Shown: positions 1 to 7,769 of the stretch, one piece after another
How positions within the stretch are numbered: position 1 is the stretch's first letter
Layout: every line of letters begins with the position of its first letter
Source of the DNA: Zobellia galactanivorans
GTDB lineage: Bacteria > Bacteroidota > Bacteroidia > Flavobacteriales > Flavobacteriaceae
Direction of reading: 5' to 3'
Length of the DNA stretch: 64,000 nt
Assembly: GCF_000973105.1 (NCBI RefSeq)
Contig: NC_015844.1
Location: 4,708,501-4,772,500 of the forward strand
Position numbers and translations under genes: made by a program
Notes under the pieces: model-generated
Seen by the model: only the letters and a program-made list of their open reading frames with translations
Told to the model about the DNA's origin: nothing
Database searches by the model: none

Positions 1-2
1 TT

Positions 3-167
3 AGAAAACGTTCCGTAATAGAGACCGTCAATGATGAACTCAAAAACATCTGCCAAATAGAACATTCAAGACATAGAAGCTTTGGTAATTTCTTGGTAAA
101 TATTATCGCAGGGCTTATTGCATATAGCTTCCTGCCAAAAAACCAAGTATCAAATTTCAAACCATAA
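3..167 (+). CDS. IS982-family transposase, C-terminal end (partial)
   Basis: An open frame enters from the left edge and stops at 165-167. It encodes about 54 residues starting [20 protein letters not shown] and then [21 protein letters not shown]. This matches the end of the DDE domain of IS982-family transposases, where the last acidic residue lies in the I-E-T-x-N-D-x-L-K segment. Only the C-terminus is inside the window, so whether the element is intact cannot be judged. No ATG or promoter belongs to it here. The family call rests on remembered motif similarity. Confidence 0.75.
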   Translation, partial: RKRSVIETVNDELKNICQIEHSRHRSFGNFLVNIIAGLIAYSFLPKNQVSNFKP

Positions 168-205
168 AAACTAATCAAACAACTTTGTTTTAATCGAACT
201 CAGGT
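165..205 (+). mobile_element. probable right end of an IS982-type element
   Basis: The 38 bases after the transposase stop end in TCGAACTCAGGT (194-205), which looks like the outer end of an IS982-type insertion sequence. The partner inverted repeat would lie left of the window, so the boundary is inferred and could be off by several bases. Confidence 0.35.
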
Positions 206-217
206 CCATAATACATA

Positions 218-274
218 CCGTTCCTAGTGTAGAAGCTGTTCTTTTTCAGTATTTTGTACTAGGAACGGTTTTTT
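218..274 (+). terminator. rho-independent terminator just outside the IS982 end
   Basis: CCGTTCCTAGT (218-228) pairs perfectly with ACTAGGAACGG (258-268), and T residues follow (269-274). The loop is long, 29 nt. It lies beyond the inferred IS end, so it probably served a host gene upstream of the insertion rather than the IS. Confidence 0.7.
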
Positions 275-424
275 GTTATCCAAAAAAAATCGATATTTGC
301 CCCATCATGAAGTTATAGAAATTATGTTTCGTATAGATGTCGTTAGGCCTTTGTCCTAAATTAATCGAACCTTCTTCGTTCGGTTTTGACATGTCTTCCT
401 TTTTTCAACATAATTTCTTTTCAA

Positions 425-1834
425 ATGCCACATATAAATAGAATTACCTTAAAAAGACTGTTTCAGCACTTTATCGTTGCCGTTACGGGCAAAGAAACAG
501 AGTTTACTTCCGGAAGCATCCGTAAGGCCATTTTTATGCTTTCCATCCCCATGATCTTGGAGATGATGATGGAGTCTATTTTCGCCATTGTAGATATTGC
601 CTATGTTTCACAGGTAAGTGTAAATGCCGTCGCCACCATTGGTCTGACCGAATCGGTAGTGACCTTGGTCTATGCCGTTGCCATAGGACTTAGCATGGCG
701 GCAACGGCCATAGTAGCCCGAAGAATAGGGGCGAAGGATGTAAAGGGCGCCCAAGAAGCGGCGGTGCAGGCCATAGCCTTGGGTGTCTTGGTTTCGCTTA
801 TAGTCGGGGTACTAGGGTTTATATATGCCAAGGATATTCTGGCCTTAATGGGGGCGGAACCCGACTTGATAGCCGAAGGCTCCGGTTATACGAAACTCTT
901 GTTGGGCGGTAACATCACCATTTTGCTATTGTTCCTGATCAACGCCATATTCAGGGGGGCAGGCGATGCTTCCGTGGCCATGTGGGCCTTGGTGCTTTCC
1001 AATGGACTCAATATTATTCTAGACCCCGTATTTATTTTTGGTTGGGGGCCTATACCGGAGTATGGGGTCATGGGGGCGGCCATAGCTACCAATATTGGCA
1101 GGGGAGCGGCCGTTGTGTTTCAATTGGCGGTCTTGTTCTTTGGTTGGAGCCGAATACAGATCGGGTTTAAGGACATGGTAATCCGTTTTGGGGTAATGCT
1201 CAACCTTGTAAAGGTATCGCTCGGAGGTATCGCCCAATTCCTGATAGGTACATCCAGTTGGGTATTTCTCATGCGGATGATGTCGGAATTTGGCAGTGAG
1301 GTCTTGGCAGGCTACACTATAGCCATTAGGGTCATGCTGTTTACTTTGATGCCCTCTTGGGGGATGAGCAATGCAGCGGCAACCCTAGTGGGCCAAAACC
1401 TTGGGGCGAAACAGCCCGATCGCGCGGAAACCTCGGTTTGGAAGACGGGAAAATACAATGCCTGGTTTATGGGCATTGTTTCTTTGGTCTACCTCTTCTT
1501 TGCATATGATATCGTAGGTTGGTTCAATACGAATCCTGTAGTGGTTGAAAATGGCGGTCTATGCCTTCAGATTATAGCGGTGGGCTACGTGTTCTATGCC
1601 TATGGCATGGTCGTGACCCAAGCTTTTAACGGGGCAGGTGATACCGGTACACCGACCAAACTGAACCTTATTGCTTTTTGGTTGTTTCAGTTGCCTTTCG
1701 CCTATTTAACGGCCATTGCGTTTCAATGGGGGGCAATGGGCGTATTCGTCGCCATTACTGCCGCAGAGATACTATTGGCCGTCATCTCTATGGTGTGGTT
1801 TAAAAAAGGGAAGTGGAAAAAGGTCAGTGTCTAA
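425..1834 (+). CDS. MATE family multidrug/metabolite exporter
   Basis: A polytopic inner-membrane protein of about 469 residues with roughly twelve hydrophobic segments. It has the two-fold layout of the MATE family: an early SIPMILEMMMESIFAIVDI segment and a later GTSSWVFLMRM half. MATE proteins exchange Na+ or H+ for drugs or metabolites; the substrate cannot be read from sequence. The frame is open back to a TTG at 386, but the ATG at 425 (MPHINRITLK) is the more natural start. It stands alone on the plus strand, 40 bp before the PLP enzyme, so the two may be cotranscribed. Length and topology are normal for the family. Confidence 0.9.
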   Translation: MPHINRITLKRLFQHFIVAVTGKETEFTSGSIRKAIFMLSIPMILEMMMESIFAIVDIAYVSQVSVNAVATIGLTESVVTLVYAVAIGLSMAATAIVARRIGAKDVKGAQEAAVQAIALGVLVSLIVGVLGFIYAKDILALMGAEPDLIAEGSGYTKLLLGGNITILLLFLINAIFRGAGDASVAMWALVLSNGLNIILDPVFIFGWGPIPEYGVMGAAIATNIGRGAAVVFQLAVLFFGWSRIQIGFKDMVIRFGVMLNLVKVSLGGIAQFLIGTSSWVFLMRMMSEFGSEVLAGYTIAIRVMLFTLMPSWGMSNAAATLVGQNLGAKQPDRAETSVWKTGKYNAWFMGIVSLVYLFFAYDIVGWFNTNPVVVENGGLCLQIIAVGYVFYAYGMVVTQAFNGAGDTGTPTKLNLIAFWLFQLPFAYLTAIAFQWGAMGVFVAITAAEILLAVISMVWFKKGKWKKVSV

Positions 1835-1874
1835 TCGGCTTTTTGTAACTTTATCCTTCTAAATTCTTGAAATT

Positions 1875-3050
1875 ATGCAGCAGAAGAAAATAGGCCTCAA
1901 TACGATATGTACCCATGTGGGCGAGGTGAAAGATGAACAGTTTAAAGGAGCGGTTTCCCCACTTTATATGAGTAGTTCGTATGCCTTTGAAGACGTTGAT
2001 GTAAAACGATATCCCAGATATTTCAACACTCCCAACCAAGAGGCCCTGTGCAAGAAAATAGCGGCTTTGGAGCATACCCAAGCCGGTCTGATATTCGGTA
2101 GTGGCATGGCGGCCATTACTACCTCCTTAATGGCATTTTTAAGGGCAGGGGACCACGTGGTACTCCAGCAAGTGTTGTACGGAGGTACTTATAATTTAGT
2201 GGTGGAGGAATTCGATAAATTTGGTATCGAATATTCCTTTACCCATGGATGGGCCCCTGAAGACTTCGAGAAAAAGATCCGATCGAATACCAAGGTGATA
2301 TATATAGAAACGCCTTCCAATCCACTTTTGACCATAACCGATTTGGATGCCATCGGGAAGTTGGCCAAAAAACACGGACTCATCTCTATGATCGATAATA
2401 CTTTCGCAAGTCCGGTAAACCAAAACCCTATAGACTTCGGTATTGACGTGGTCATTCATAGTGCTACAAAGTATATGGGAGGCCATTCGGATATTTTGGC
2501 GGGAGCAGTGGCTTCCTCCGAAGAAAATATCAATCGAATTTTCGCTTTGGCGAAGAACTTTGGCGGAAGCCTTAGTGATTATACGGTCTGGCTGCTCGAA
2601 AGAAGCTTGAAGACCATGGGATTGCGTGTAAAGGCCCAAAACGCCAACGCCCAGCATATGGCCGAATACCTGTTCGGGCACAAAGCGGTTACCCGGGTCT
2701 ATTACCCAGGCTTAAAGAGCCATCCCGATCACGAATTGGCCAAATCGCAAATGAACGGTTTTGGGGGCATGCTGTCCTTTGAATTACATGAAGATTACGA
2801 TGCTACCCAGTTTCAAAAAGAACTACAATTGATAAAGCCTTCCATGAGTTTGGCAGGTGTAGAGAGCACCATGCTTTCGCCAACCAAGACCTCTCATGCC
2901 CTTTTGGGGGCCGAAGAAAGGGCAAAACAAGGTATCTTAGATGGTTTGATCCGTTTTTCGGTAGGAATAGAAGAGCCCGAAGATTTAATTGCCGATATCG
3001 AACAGGCCTTGGAAAAAGTAAGGTTGGGCAGGGTAGCAACGACTAGTTAG
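1875..3050 (+). CDS. Cys/Met-metabolism PLP enzyme (cystathionine gamma-synthase/lyase-like)
   Basis: A fold-type I PLP enzyme of 391 residues, normal length for the trans-sulfuration family. Visible motifs are the N-terminal YPRYFNTPNQ segment, the FGSGMAAI cofactor loop, the YIETPSNP segment, the MIDNTFASP Asp that binds the pyridine nitrogen, and the Schiff-base Lys in HSATKYMGGHSD. A late ESTMLSPTKTSHA segment matches the family's C-terminal signature. The family includes cystathionine gamma-synthase, cystathionine gamma-lyase, methionine gamma-lyase and sulfhydrylases, which sequence alone does not separate safely. It lies 41 bp upstream of bshB1, so a joint role in supplying cysteine for bacillithiol is possible (inference). 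Confidence 0.88.
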   Translation: MQQKKIGLNTICTHVGEVKDEQFKGAVSPLYMSSSYAFEDVDVKRYPRYFNTPNQEALCKKIAALEHTQAGLIFGSGMAAITTSLMAFLRAGDHVVLQQVLYGGTYNLVVEEFDKFGIEYSFTHGWAPEDFEKKIRSNTKVIYIETPSNPLLTITDLDAIGKLAKKHGLISMIDNTFASPVNQNPIDFGIDVVIHSATKYMGGHSDILAGAVASSEENINRIFALAKNFGGSLSDYTVWLLERSLKTMGLRVKAQNANAQHMAEYLFGHKAVTRVYYPGLKSHPDHELAKSQMNGFGGMLSFELHEDYDATQFQKELQLIKPSMSLAGVESTMLSPTKTSHALLGAEERAKQGILDGLIRFSVGIEEPEDLIADIEQALEKVRLGRVATTS

Positions 3051-3091
3051 TGGTACTGCCCAGTACATAGAATAAATTCAAGAAAAAAAGA

Positions 3092-3814
3092 ATGAAATTA
3101 GATATATTAGCTTTTGGCGCCCATCCCGATGATGTTGAACTTGGTGCCGGGGCTACCATTGCCAAAGCCATTGCGAACGGAAAAAAAGTAGGTATCGTAG
3201 ATTTGACCCGTGGAGAACTCGGAACAAGGGGTTCTGCGGAAATACGGGATAGTGAAGCTGCAGCTTCCGCCAAGGTTCTTGGGGTAGTGGCACGGGAAAA
3301 TTTAGGCTTTGCCGACGGCTTTTTCGTCAACGATAGGGCACATCAACTGGAAATCATTAAGATGGTGCGTAAGTACAGGCCTGAAATAGTGCTGTGCAAT
3401 GCCATAGATGATCGGCATATCGACCATGGCAAAGGCAGTAAATTGGTCAGTGATGCCTGTTTTTTAAGTGGATTGATAAAAATCGAGACCAGACTTGACG
3501 ATGCGGATGACGTGCAAGCGCAATGGAGGCCCAAGGTCGTTTACCACTACATTCAATGGAAAAATCTTGAACCCGATTTTGTTGTAGATGTGTCGGGATA
3601 TATCGCAAAGAAAACGGAAGCGATATTGGCCTATTCCTCACAATTTCACGATCCCAAAAGTAAAGAGCCGGAAACACCTATTAGTAGTAAAAACTTTATA
3701 GATAGTGTAAACTATAGGGCCAGAGATCTCGGTAGACTGATAGGGGTGGACTATGCGGAAGGTTTTACTGTTGAACGTTTTGTGGGCGTCAACAATATCG
3801 ACGACTTGATTTAA
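3092..3814 (+). CDS. bshB1: N-acetylglucosaminyl malate deacetylase (bacillithiol biosynthesis)
   Basis: A 240-residue PIG-L/LmbE family zinc deacetylase. The metal-binding motif AHPDDVELG sits at residues 10-18 and a second cluster at DDRHIDHGKG around 108. The TRGELGTRGS segment is typical of the BshB1 type. BshB1 removes the acetyl group from GlcNAc-malate, the step before BshC adds cysteine to form bacillithiol in the cytoplasm. Length fits the family. The gene converges on a sensor kinase and the two stop codons overlap in TTAA (3811-3814). bshA and bshC are not in this window. Confidence 0.92.
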   Translation: MKLDILAFGAHPDDVELGAGATIAKAIANGKKVGIVDLTRGELGTRGSAEIRDSEAAASAKVLGVVARENLGFADGFFVNDRAHQLEIIKMVRKYRPEIVLCNAIDDRHIDHGKGSKLVSDACFLSGLIKIETRLDDADDVQAQWRPKVVYHYIQWKNLEPDFVVDVSGYIAKKTEAILAYSSQFHDPKSKEPETPISSKNFIDSVNYRARDLGRLIGVDYAEGFTVERFVGVNNIDDLI

Positions 3815-5901
3815 GCGGTTTTTTGGTAATTCTTGTTGGCCTTGGGCAGGGTAAAGTGAAAGGTACTGCCTTTGCGCAAACTGCTTTCGACCCAGATGGC
3901 GCCATTGTTCTTTTCTACCATTTCCTTACAAAGTGAGAGTCCCAGACCGGTGCCTTTTTCATTATTGGTACCATAGGTGGTAACCGAAGAAGTGGCGATA
4001 AAGAGCTTTTCAATGGTATCTTGGTCCATACCGACACCTGTATCTCGAATTGATATTTGCCACTGTTGGTTTAATTCAATGGCCGAAATAGTCACCATTC
4101 CGTTTTCGGGCGTAAACTTTATGGCATTGCTTATCAGGTTGCGGATTACAATGTCTATTTGGTTACTGTCAGACCAGGTCAAGGTATTCGAGTTAAGATG
4201 GCTTATAAGTCGGATCGACTTGTTTTTGGCCGTTTCCGACAATAGGTCGATGTTGTCTTTTACCAAGGAATCGAGCGCGACTACGGCCGGCTGGGTGATG
4301 GCTCCGTTCATTTGGGTTTGGCCCCAAGTCAATAGATTGTTCAGGGTAAACGAAATATGGTCGATGTCATTGGCAAGTTTCGGCATAAAGCCTATAAATT
4401 CGTTCTTTTCGATTTCTCCGTTCTTAAAAAGTTTCAACAAGCCTTGAAAGGCGCCTATGGGGCCTCTAAGGTCATGCCCTATGATTGAGAAAAGTTTATC
4501 TTTTGTACGGTTGATTTCCTGTAACTCCAACTCATTTTTCTCTAAATCCTTGGTTTTTTTCTTTAGTTCGGCGTTTAGGTTCTTTTGTATTTTTTCACTT
4601 CGCCCGACCAAAAGGGTCACTACAATGAAAATAAAGAGAATTCCTAGGGCTACATTAACATAGGCTCGCTGGGTATCCAATTGTTTTTTGTTTTCCGCTA
4701 TAAGATCGACTTTTTGTTTTTCATGCTCCATTTTGGTTATGAGCATGGTCAAGCTTTTTTTGTTTTCGTTTCTTGATAGGGTATCTGACAAAGATTGATA
4801 AATTTCATGGTATTTCAATGCCTCTTCATAGTCGCCTTTGTTCTTATGTACCTTATAAAGGGTCTTCGCGCATTGTTTAGAGCCTTCCATGTCTTTTATT
4901 ACAGTAGAAATTTTATACGCTTCTTGGGCATAATACTCTGAAATACTATCTTGGTTCATACCCAAGTAAGCTTTACCCATACCGTTGAATAGCTCTATTT
5001 TTCCACGGTCATCCTGAAGTTTTTCATGTAGCATTTCACTCTGCCTGTACCAGTAGAGGGCCCATTCGTTTTTTCCGCCCTTTAAATAAATTTCTCCCTT
5101 GGTCTCGTAAGCGTAGGCCAGCCATTCCATAATGCCGTGTCTCTCAAAAACCGAAATGCTCGAGTTGATATTGTACATAGCTTTTTCAAGTTCACCTATA
5201 TCCGCATAGATTGAACCCATATTGCTCATAGTTTCCGCTGAATAGATCTCGTTGCCCAGTTCTTCATTGAGCTTTTTGACCTCTTTGTAAAATGCCAGGG
5301 CTTGGGTATAGTCTTTTTGCGAAGCATAAAGGTTGGCAACATTCTCGTTCATAACCGATAGCATGAATTTGTTATCGGTTTCACTGGCCAAATCGATGCC
5401 CTTTAAATAATGTATCAGTGATTGTGCATAATCGCCGATATAGCTATGTTGCATAGCTAGATTGTTCCTCGCCCGTAAGATTAATTTTGAGTTGTTGATT
5501 TTCTGGCCAAGTGAAAGCGCCTTTTGAAAATAGGCGATACTTTTTTCATGGTTTCCCTTGTCGGTATAGTAATTTCCGAAACCTACAAGTGCATCACCTT
5601 CTCCTTTTTTATAAAAAATCGATTGGCTATAGGCCAAGGCTTGTCGTGAGAGCAGTAAAATACTATCGGTATGGTAGAAACGCTGTTTCCTTGCGAGTTC
5701 ATTGAGCAAATCGATATGAAGGCTATCCTTTGCGGAGAAACCGGGTTGGGCCCTCATTTCCTTGATCAGGGTTTCTATACTATCTTTTGCCTTGGTCTGG
5801 GCTTTAAGCGGAGGGCTAAAAAAAATGGCCCACCCAAATAGCACAATGCCCAATTTGGGAAGTAGGGTAAAGGTCAAAAATTTAGCTTTGACAAAAGACA
5901 T
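3811..5901 (-). CDS. TPR sensor histidine kinase (orphan)
   Basis: A 696-residue protein beginning with a hydrophobic signal/anchor that ends near LKAQ (residue 35). Several tetratricopeptide repeats follow (about 60-390), for example the A-x-x-Y-x-K-A-L-x-L-G type segments. Then come one membrane span (AYVNVALGILFIFIVVTLL, near 415), a coiled-coil linker, the phosphoacceptor motif FSIIGHDLRGP (His near 475), and an ATPase domain with NLISNAIKF, DTGVGMD and GTGLGLSL. The repeats should face the periplasm and the kinase the cytoplasm. No receiver domain and no adjacent regulator gene exist, so its partner is elsewhere. The ligand is unknown. Confidence 0.9.
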   Translation of the reverse strand: MSFVKAKFLTFTLLPKLGIVLFGWAIFFSPPLKAQTKAKDSIETLIKEMRAQPGFSAKDSLHIDLLNELARKQRFYHTDSILLLSRQALAYSQSIFYKKGEGDALVGFGNYYTDKGNHEKSIAYFQKALSLGQKINNSKLILRARNNLAMQHSYIGDYAQSLIHYLKGIDLASETDNKFMLSVMNENVANLYASQKDYTQALAFYKEVKKLNEELGNEIYSAETMSNMGSIYADIGELEKAMYNINSSISVFERHGIMEWLAYAYETKGEIYLKGGKNEWALYWYRQSEMLHEKLQDDRGKIELFNGMGKAYLGMNQDSISEYYAQEAYKISTVIKDMEGSKQCAKTLYKVHKNKGDYEEALKYHEIYQSLSDTLSRNENKKSLTMLITKMEHEKQKVDLIAENKKQLDTQRAYVNVALGILFIFIVVTLLVGRSEKIQKNLNAELKKKTKDLEKNELELQEINRTKDKLFSIIGHDLRGPIGAFQGLLKLFKNGEIEKNEFIGFMPKLANDIDHISFTLNNLLTWGQTQMNGAITQPAVVALDSLVKDNIDLLSETAKNKSIRLISHLNSNTLTWSDSNQIDIVIRNLISNAIKFTPENGMVTISAIELNQQWQISIRDTGVGMDQDTIEKLFIATSSVTTYGTNNEKGTGLGLSLCKEMVEKNNGAIWVESSLRKGSTFHFTLPKANKNYQKTA

Positions 5902-6102
5902 TTTGAATCAATTAGGAGTCTAATTTATTCATAGGTTGTAGATCTTTATAATATTTGTTGTGAAACGCCAAAAATTGTGTGTTTTGTCGTGAATTTTACG
6001 CATTTTACCGATTATTTGTAGGAAGACGAAAGATTTTATTGCCTCATTATCAATTTGTTTTAGAAGGAATTGAGGGTAGAGGAAAAAATACGCCCTTTTT
6101 AT

Positions 6103-6134
6103 TTTGAAAGATTACATAAAAAAAATTACCTTTG
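6103..6134 (+). promoter_or_regulatory. promoter of tRNA-His (TTTG-N20-TACCTTTG)
   Basis: TTTG at 6103-6106 and TACCTTTG at 6127-6134 are 20 nt apart. This is the Bacteroidota sigma-ABfr consensus (-33 TTTG, -7 TAnnTTTG). Transcription would begin around 6140, about 10 nt before the mature tRNA. Confidence 0.75.
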
Positions 6135-6150
6135 CCACCGCTTACAAATG

Positions 6151-6224
6151 GTGGTTGTAGCTCAGCTGGTTAGAGTGCTTGATTGTGGTTCAAGAGGTCG
6201 CCGGTTCGAAACCGGTCTTCCACC
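6151..6224 (+). tRNA. tRNA-His (GTG anticodon)
   Basis: A cloverleaf can be drawn by hand: acceptor GTGGTTG, D arm GCTC/GAGT, anticodon stem CTTGA/TTCAA with G closing, loop TTGTGGT giving anticodon GTG, T arm GCCGG-TTCGAAA-CCGGT, and discriminator C at 6224. The base before position 1 (6150) is G and can pair with C73, as tRNA-His requires for recognition by histidyl-tRNA synthetase. No CCA is encoded. Positions 5:68 and 6:67 of the acceptor stem are both U-U, an oddity discussed in the findings. Confidence 0.95.
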
Positions 6225-6231
6225 CCGAAAT

Positions 6232-6266
6232 AAAAAGCCTTGTCAATTTTGACAGGGCTTTTTTGG
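6232..6266 (+). terminator. terminator after tRNA-His
   Basis: AAAAGCC-T-TGTCAA pairs with TTGACA-G-GGCTTTT through one T-G wobble, and a T run follows. It starts 8 bp beyond the tRNA discriminator. Confidence 0.85.
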
Positions 6267-6296
6267 TTTTATATGGTATCTATCGATCGAACATAA

Positions 6297-6304
6297 AAAA
6301 ACCT
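6297..6304. repeat. 8-bp target site duplication, left copy (AAAAACCT)
   Basis: Identical to 7721-7728 on the other side of the insertion sequence. The right copy lies in the 5' arm of the M28 peptidase terminator hairpin. Confidence 0.9.
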
Positions 6305-6326
6305 GGATCATGACCAATTGTTGTGT

Positions 6327-7313
6327 TTATGCAAAAATTGTCGTCAATCTGTAAAGGAAGAATTCTACATTTTTCACCCCTCTGAACTGTGCCCTGAACG
6401 CTTTAATTTTTGCGTTGAAGGATTCCGCAGAAGCATTCGTACTTCTATTTATAAAATAGTTTAGGATCGACCTATAATTGAGTGATATCGTATTGGCAAT
6501 GGTATTGAAGGCCCTAAAGCCTGTGTTCTGTACATCTTTGTACCAATGTGCCAGCTTTGTATATGCAGATTGTATAGAAGCTGCTGTATTGAATATGTTC
6601 CTGAGCCCCTGCACAAGATCGAAGGCGACCTTTATATCGGGATATTGGGCGAACAATATTTTACTTCTTTCGGCTTGGTTCTGCGTCCAATTGTTTGGTG
6701 ATTTGTAAAGTAGGTACCTACTTCTGGCTAAGAGTTGTTTTCTGGTATCCCCATTGCTAAACTCTTTTGGGACGAATGTCCCGTTCTTTGCCCTGGCCTC
6801 TTTAATCTGTTGGTTCTCTTGGTCTATGGCCTCCCATCGGTGTTTGATTCGGATGTCCTGAAGGGCCTCCAGTGCCAGTTTTTGCACATGGAACCTGTCC
6901 GTTACCTGTATCGCCTTTGGGAAGCAGGTCTTGGCGATGGTCTTCATGGAGTTGGCCATATCCAGAGTGATTTCTTTGACCATGGCCCTTTTCTTGGCAG
7001 ATATCTTTAACAGCTGCTCTATAATCGGCCCCACCTTGGTACCGGAGAATATGGCCACTATGGACCCTTTCTTGCCCTTGCCTTTTTTATTGGTGATTAT
7101 GGTGTAGAGTTCTCCTTTGGAGAGTGCTGTTTCGTCAATGGACAGATTAGGCCCTATGTTTTCGGGGAATATAAGCCATTGCTTGGCATGGGATTTCTCC
7201 TTCCACTGCCTGAAATCGCTTAGATAATCCCTAAACTGTCGCTGTAGTTTTTTGCCGTTTACCCCATAGAATTGGCCGATGGTATGACAGTCATTTGCTT
7301 TAGTACTGACCAA
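6327..7313 (-). CDS. ISL3-like transposase, catalytic DDE part (ORF2)
   Basis: A 328-residue frame with the ISL3-type DDE triad visible: first Asp in LSIDETALSKGELY, second in ITLDMANSMK followed by QVTDRFHVQKLALEAL, and the Glu in ASAESFNAKIKAFRAQFRG near the C-terminus. The stop lies one base inside the left inverted repeat. The frame has no ATG; the apparent start is a TTG at 7313, overlapping the end of the N-terminal ORF by 14 nt in the +1 frame. Expression is either by coupled reinitiation or by ribosomal frameshifting. It cuts and rejoins DNA at the element ends. Confidence 0.88.
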   Translation of the reverse strand: MVSTKANDCHTIGQFYGVNGKKLQRQFRDYLSDFRQWKEKSHAKQWLIFPENIGPNLSIDETALSKGELYTIITNKKGKGKKGSIVAIFSGTKVGPIIEQLLKISAKKRAMVKEITLDMANSMKTIAKTCFPKAIQVTDRFHVQKLALEALQDIRIKHRWEAIDQENQQIKEARAKNGTFVPKEFSNGDTRKQLLARSRYLLYKSPNNWTQNQAERSKILFAQYPDIKVAFDLVQGLRNIFNTAASIQSAYTKLAHWYKDVQNTGFRAFNTIANTISLNYRSILNYFINRSTNASAESFNAKIKAFRAQFRGVKNVEFFLYRLTTIFA

Positions 7314-7653
7314 GTACTTTTAAAAAAGCAGCGAACTCTACGGTCATACGAGTTCCCTGGGCCACCAACTCCCAATCTCTTTGCACGGCTTGCCCCGTGG
7401 CCTTGTCCAGCCAACGGCGGCGCTTAATGTGGAGAAAGACCGACTTTCCCCGCAATGGAAAGTCCTGGACGACGATCTCCTTATGAAATCCATGGCCTAT
7501 TAAAATGCGGTGTTTTTCCTCTTTAGGGGTATCCTCTTTTTCTTCAAAATATAAATGAAGCATACCATCTTCAGTTTCATGGGAAACTAGTTTAAAGTGG
7601 GTTAGTAAAAGTTCCGGCAGTATAAGCTTTAATAGGTCGATAGATAATTCCAA
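7300..7653 (-). CDS. ISL3-like transposase, N-terminal DNA-binding part (ORF1)
   Basis: A 117-residue frame upstream of ORF2 in the same element. It corresponds to what is annotated in Bacteroidota as the ISAon1-family transposase N-terminal region, presumably the end-recognition domain. Basic segments such as FLHIKRRRWLDK are visible. The frame has no ATG; TTG at 7653 is the first usable start. It ends KVLGQY-stop within the overlap with ORF2. Splitting of the transposase over two frames appears normal for this element type rather than a mutation, but this needs comparison with copies elsewhere. Confidence 0.75.
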   Translation of the reverse strand: MELSIDLLKLILPELLLTHFKLVSHETEDGMLHLYFEEKEDTPKEEKHRILIGHGFHKEIVVQDFPLRGKSVFLHIKRRRWLDKATGQAVQRDWELVAQGTRMTVEFAAFLKVLGQY

Positions 7654-7720
7654 TGCTGTTCGTTTTACTGCAAATATCGAACTCCTATTTCAATTCACAC
7701 ACAACTTTTGAGCTTGATCC

Positions 7721-7728
7721 AAAAACCT
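7721..7728. repeat. 8-bp target site duplication, right copy (AAAAACCT)
   Basis: Identical to 6297-6304. It supplies the left arm of the hairpin at 7722-7747, so duplication of the target left the terminator intact. Confidence 0.9.
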
Positions 7729-7747
7729 GCCGTTTTGGGCAGGTTTT
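7722..7747 (-). terminator. terminator of the M28 peptidase gene, target of the IS insertion
   Basis: AAAACCTGCC (7722-7731) pairs with GGCAGGTTTT (7738-7747) around a 6-nt loop, with a T run on the minus strand. It lies 22 bp beyond the peptidase stop. The insertion sequence entered this arm and the 8-bp duplication rebuilt it. Confidence 0.85.
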
Positions 7748-7769
7748 CAGTTTATAGAGATTAAGGATA

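Larger units (their letters stand above)
6305..7720 (-). mobile_element. complete ISL3-like (ISAon1-type) insertion sequence, 1416 bp
   Basis: The ends are imperfect 22-bp inverted repeats, both reading GGATCA inward from the outside (6305-6326 and the complement of 7699-7720), with 17 of 22 positions matching. Both sides are flanked by the same octamer AAAAACCT (6297-6304 and 7721-7728), an exact 8-bp target duplication as expected for ISL3-type transposition. Two transposase frames fill the element on the minus strand. The perfect duplication and open frames suggest a recent, possibly active insertion. ISL3/ISAon1 naming is from family recall. Confidence 0.9.

Noticed and set aside
2196-2681. 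A 161-residue minus-strand frame inside the PLP enzyme gene
   Set aside because: Antisense shadow of a gene with clear family motifs on the plus strand; its own sequence matches no family.
6070-6252. A 60-residue plus-strand frame reading VVAQLVRVLDCGSRGRRFE
   Set aside because: It is a translation of the tRNA-His gene, a well-known artefact.
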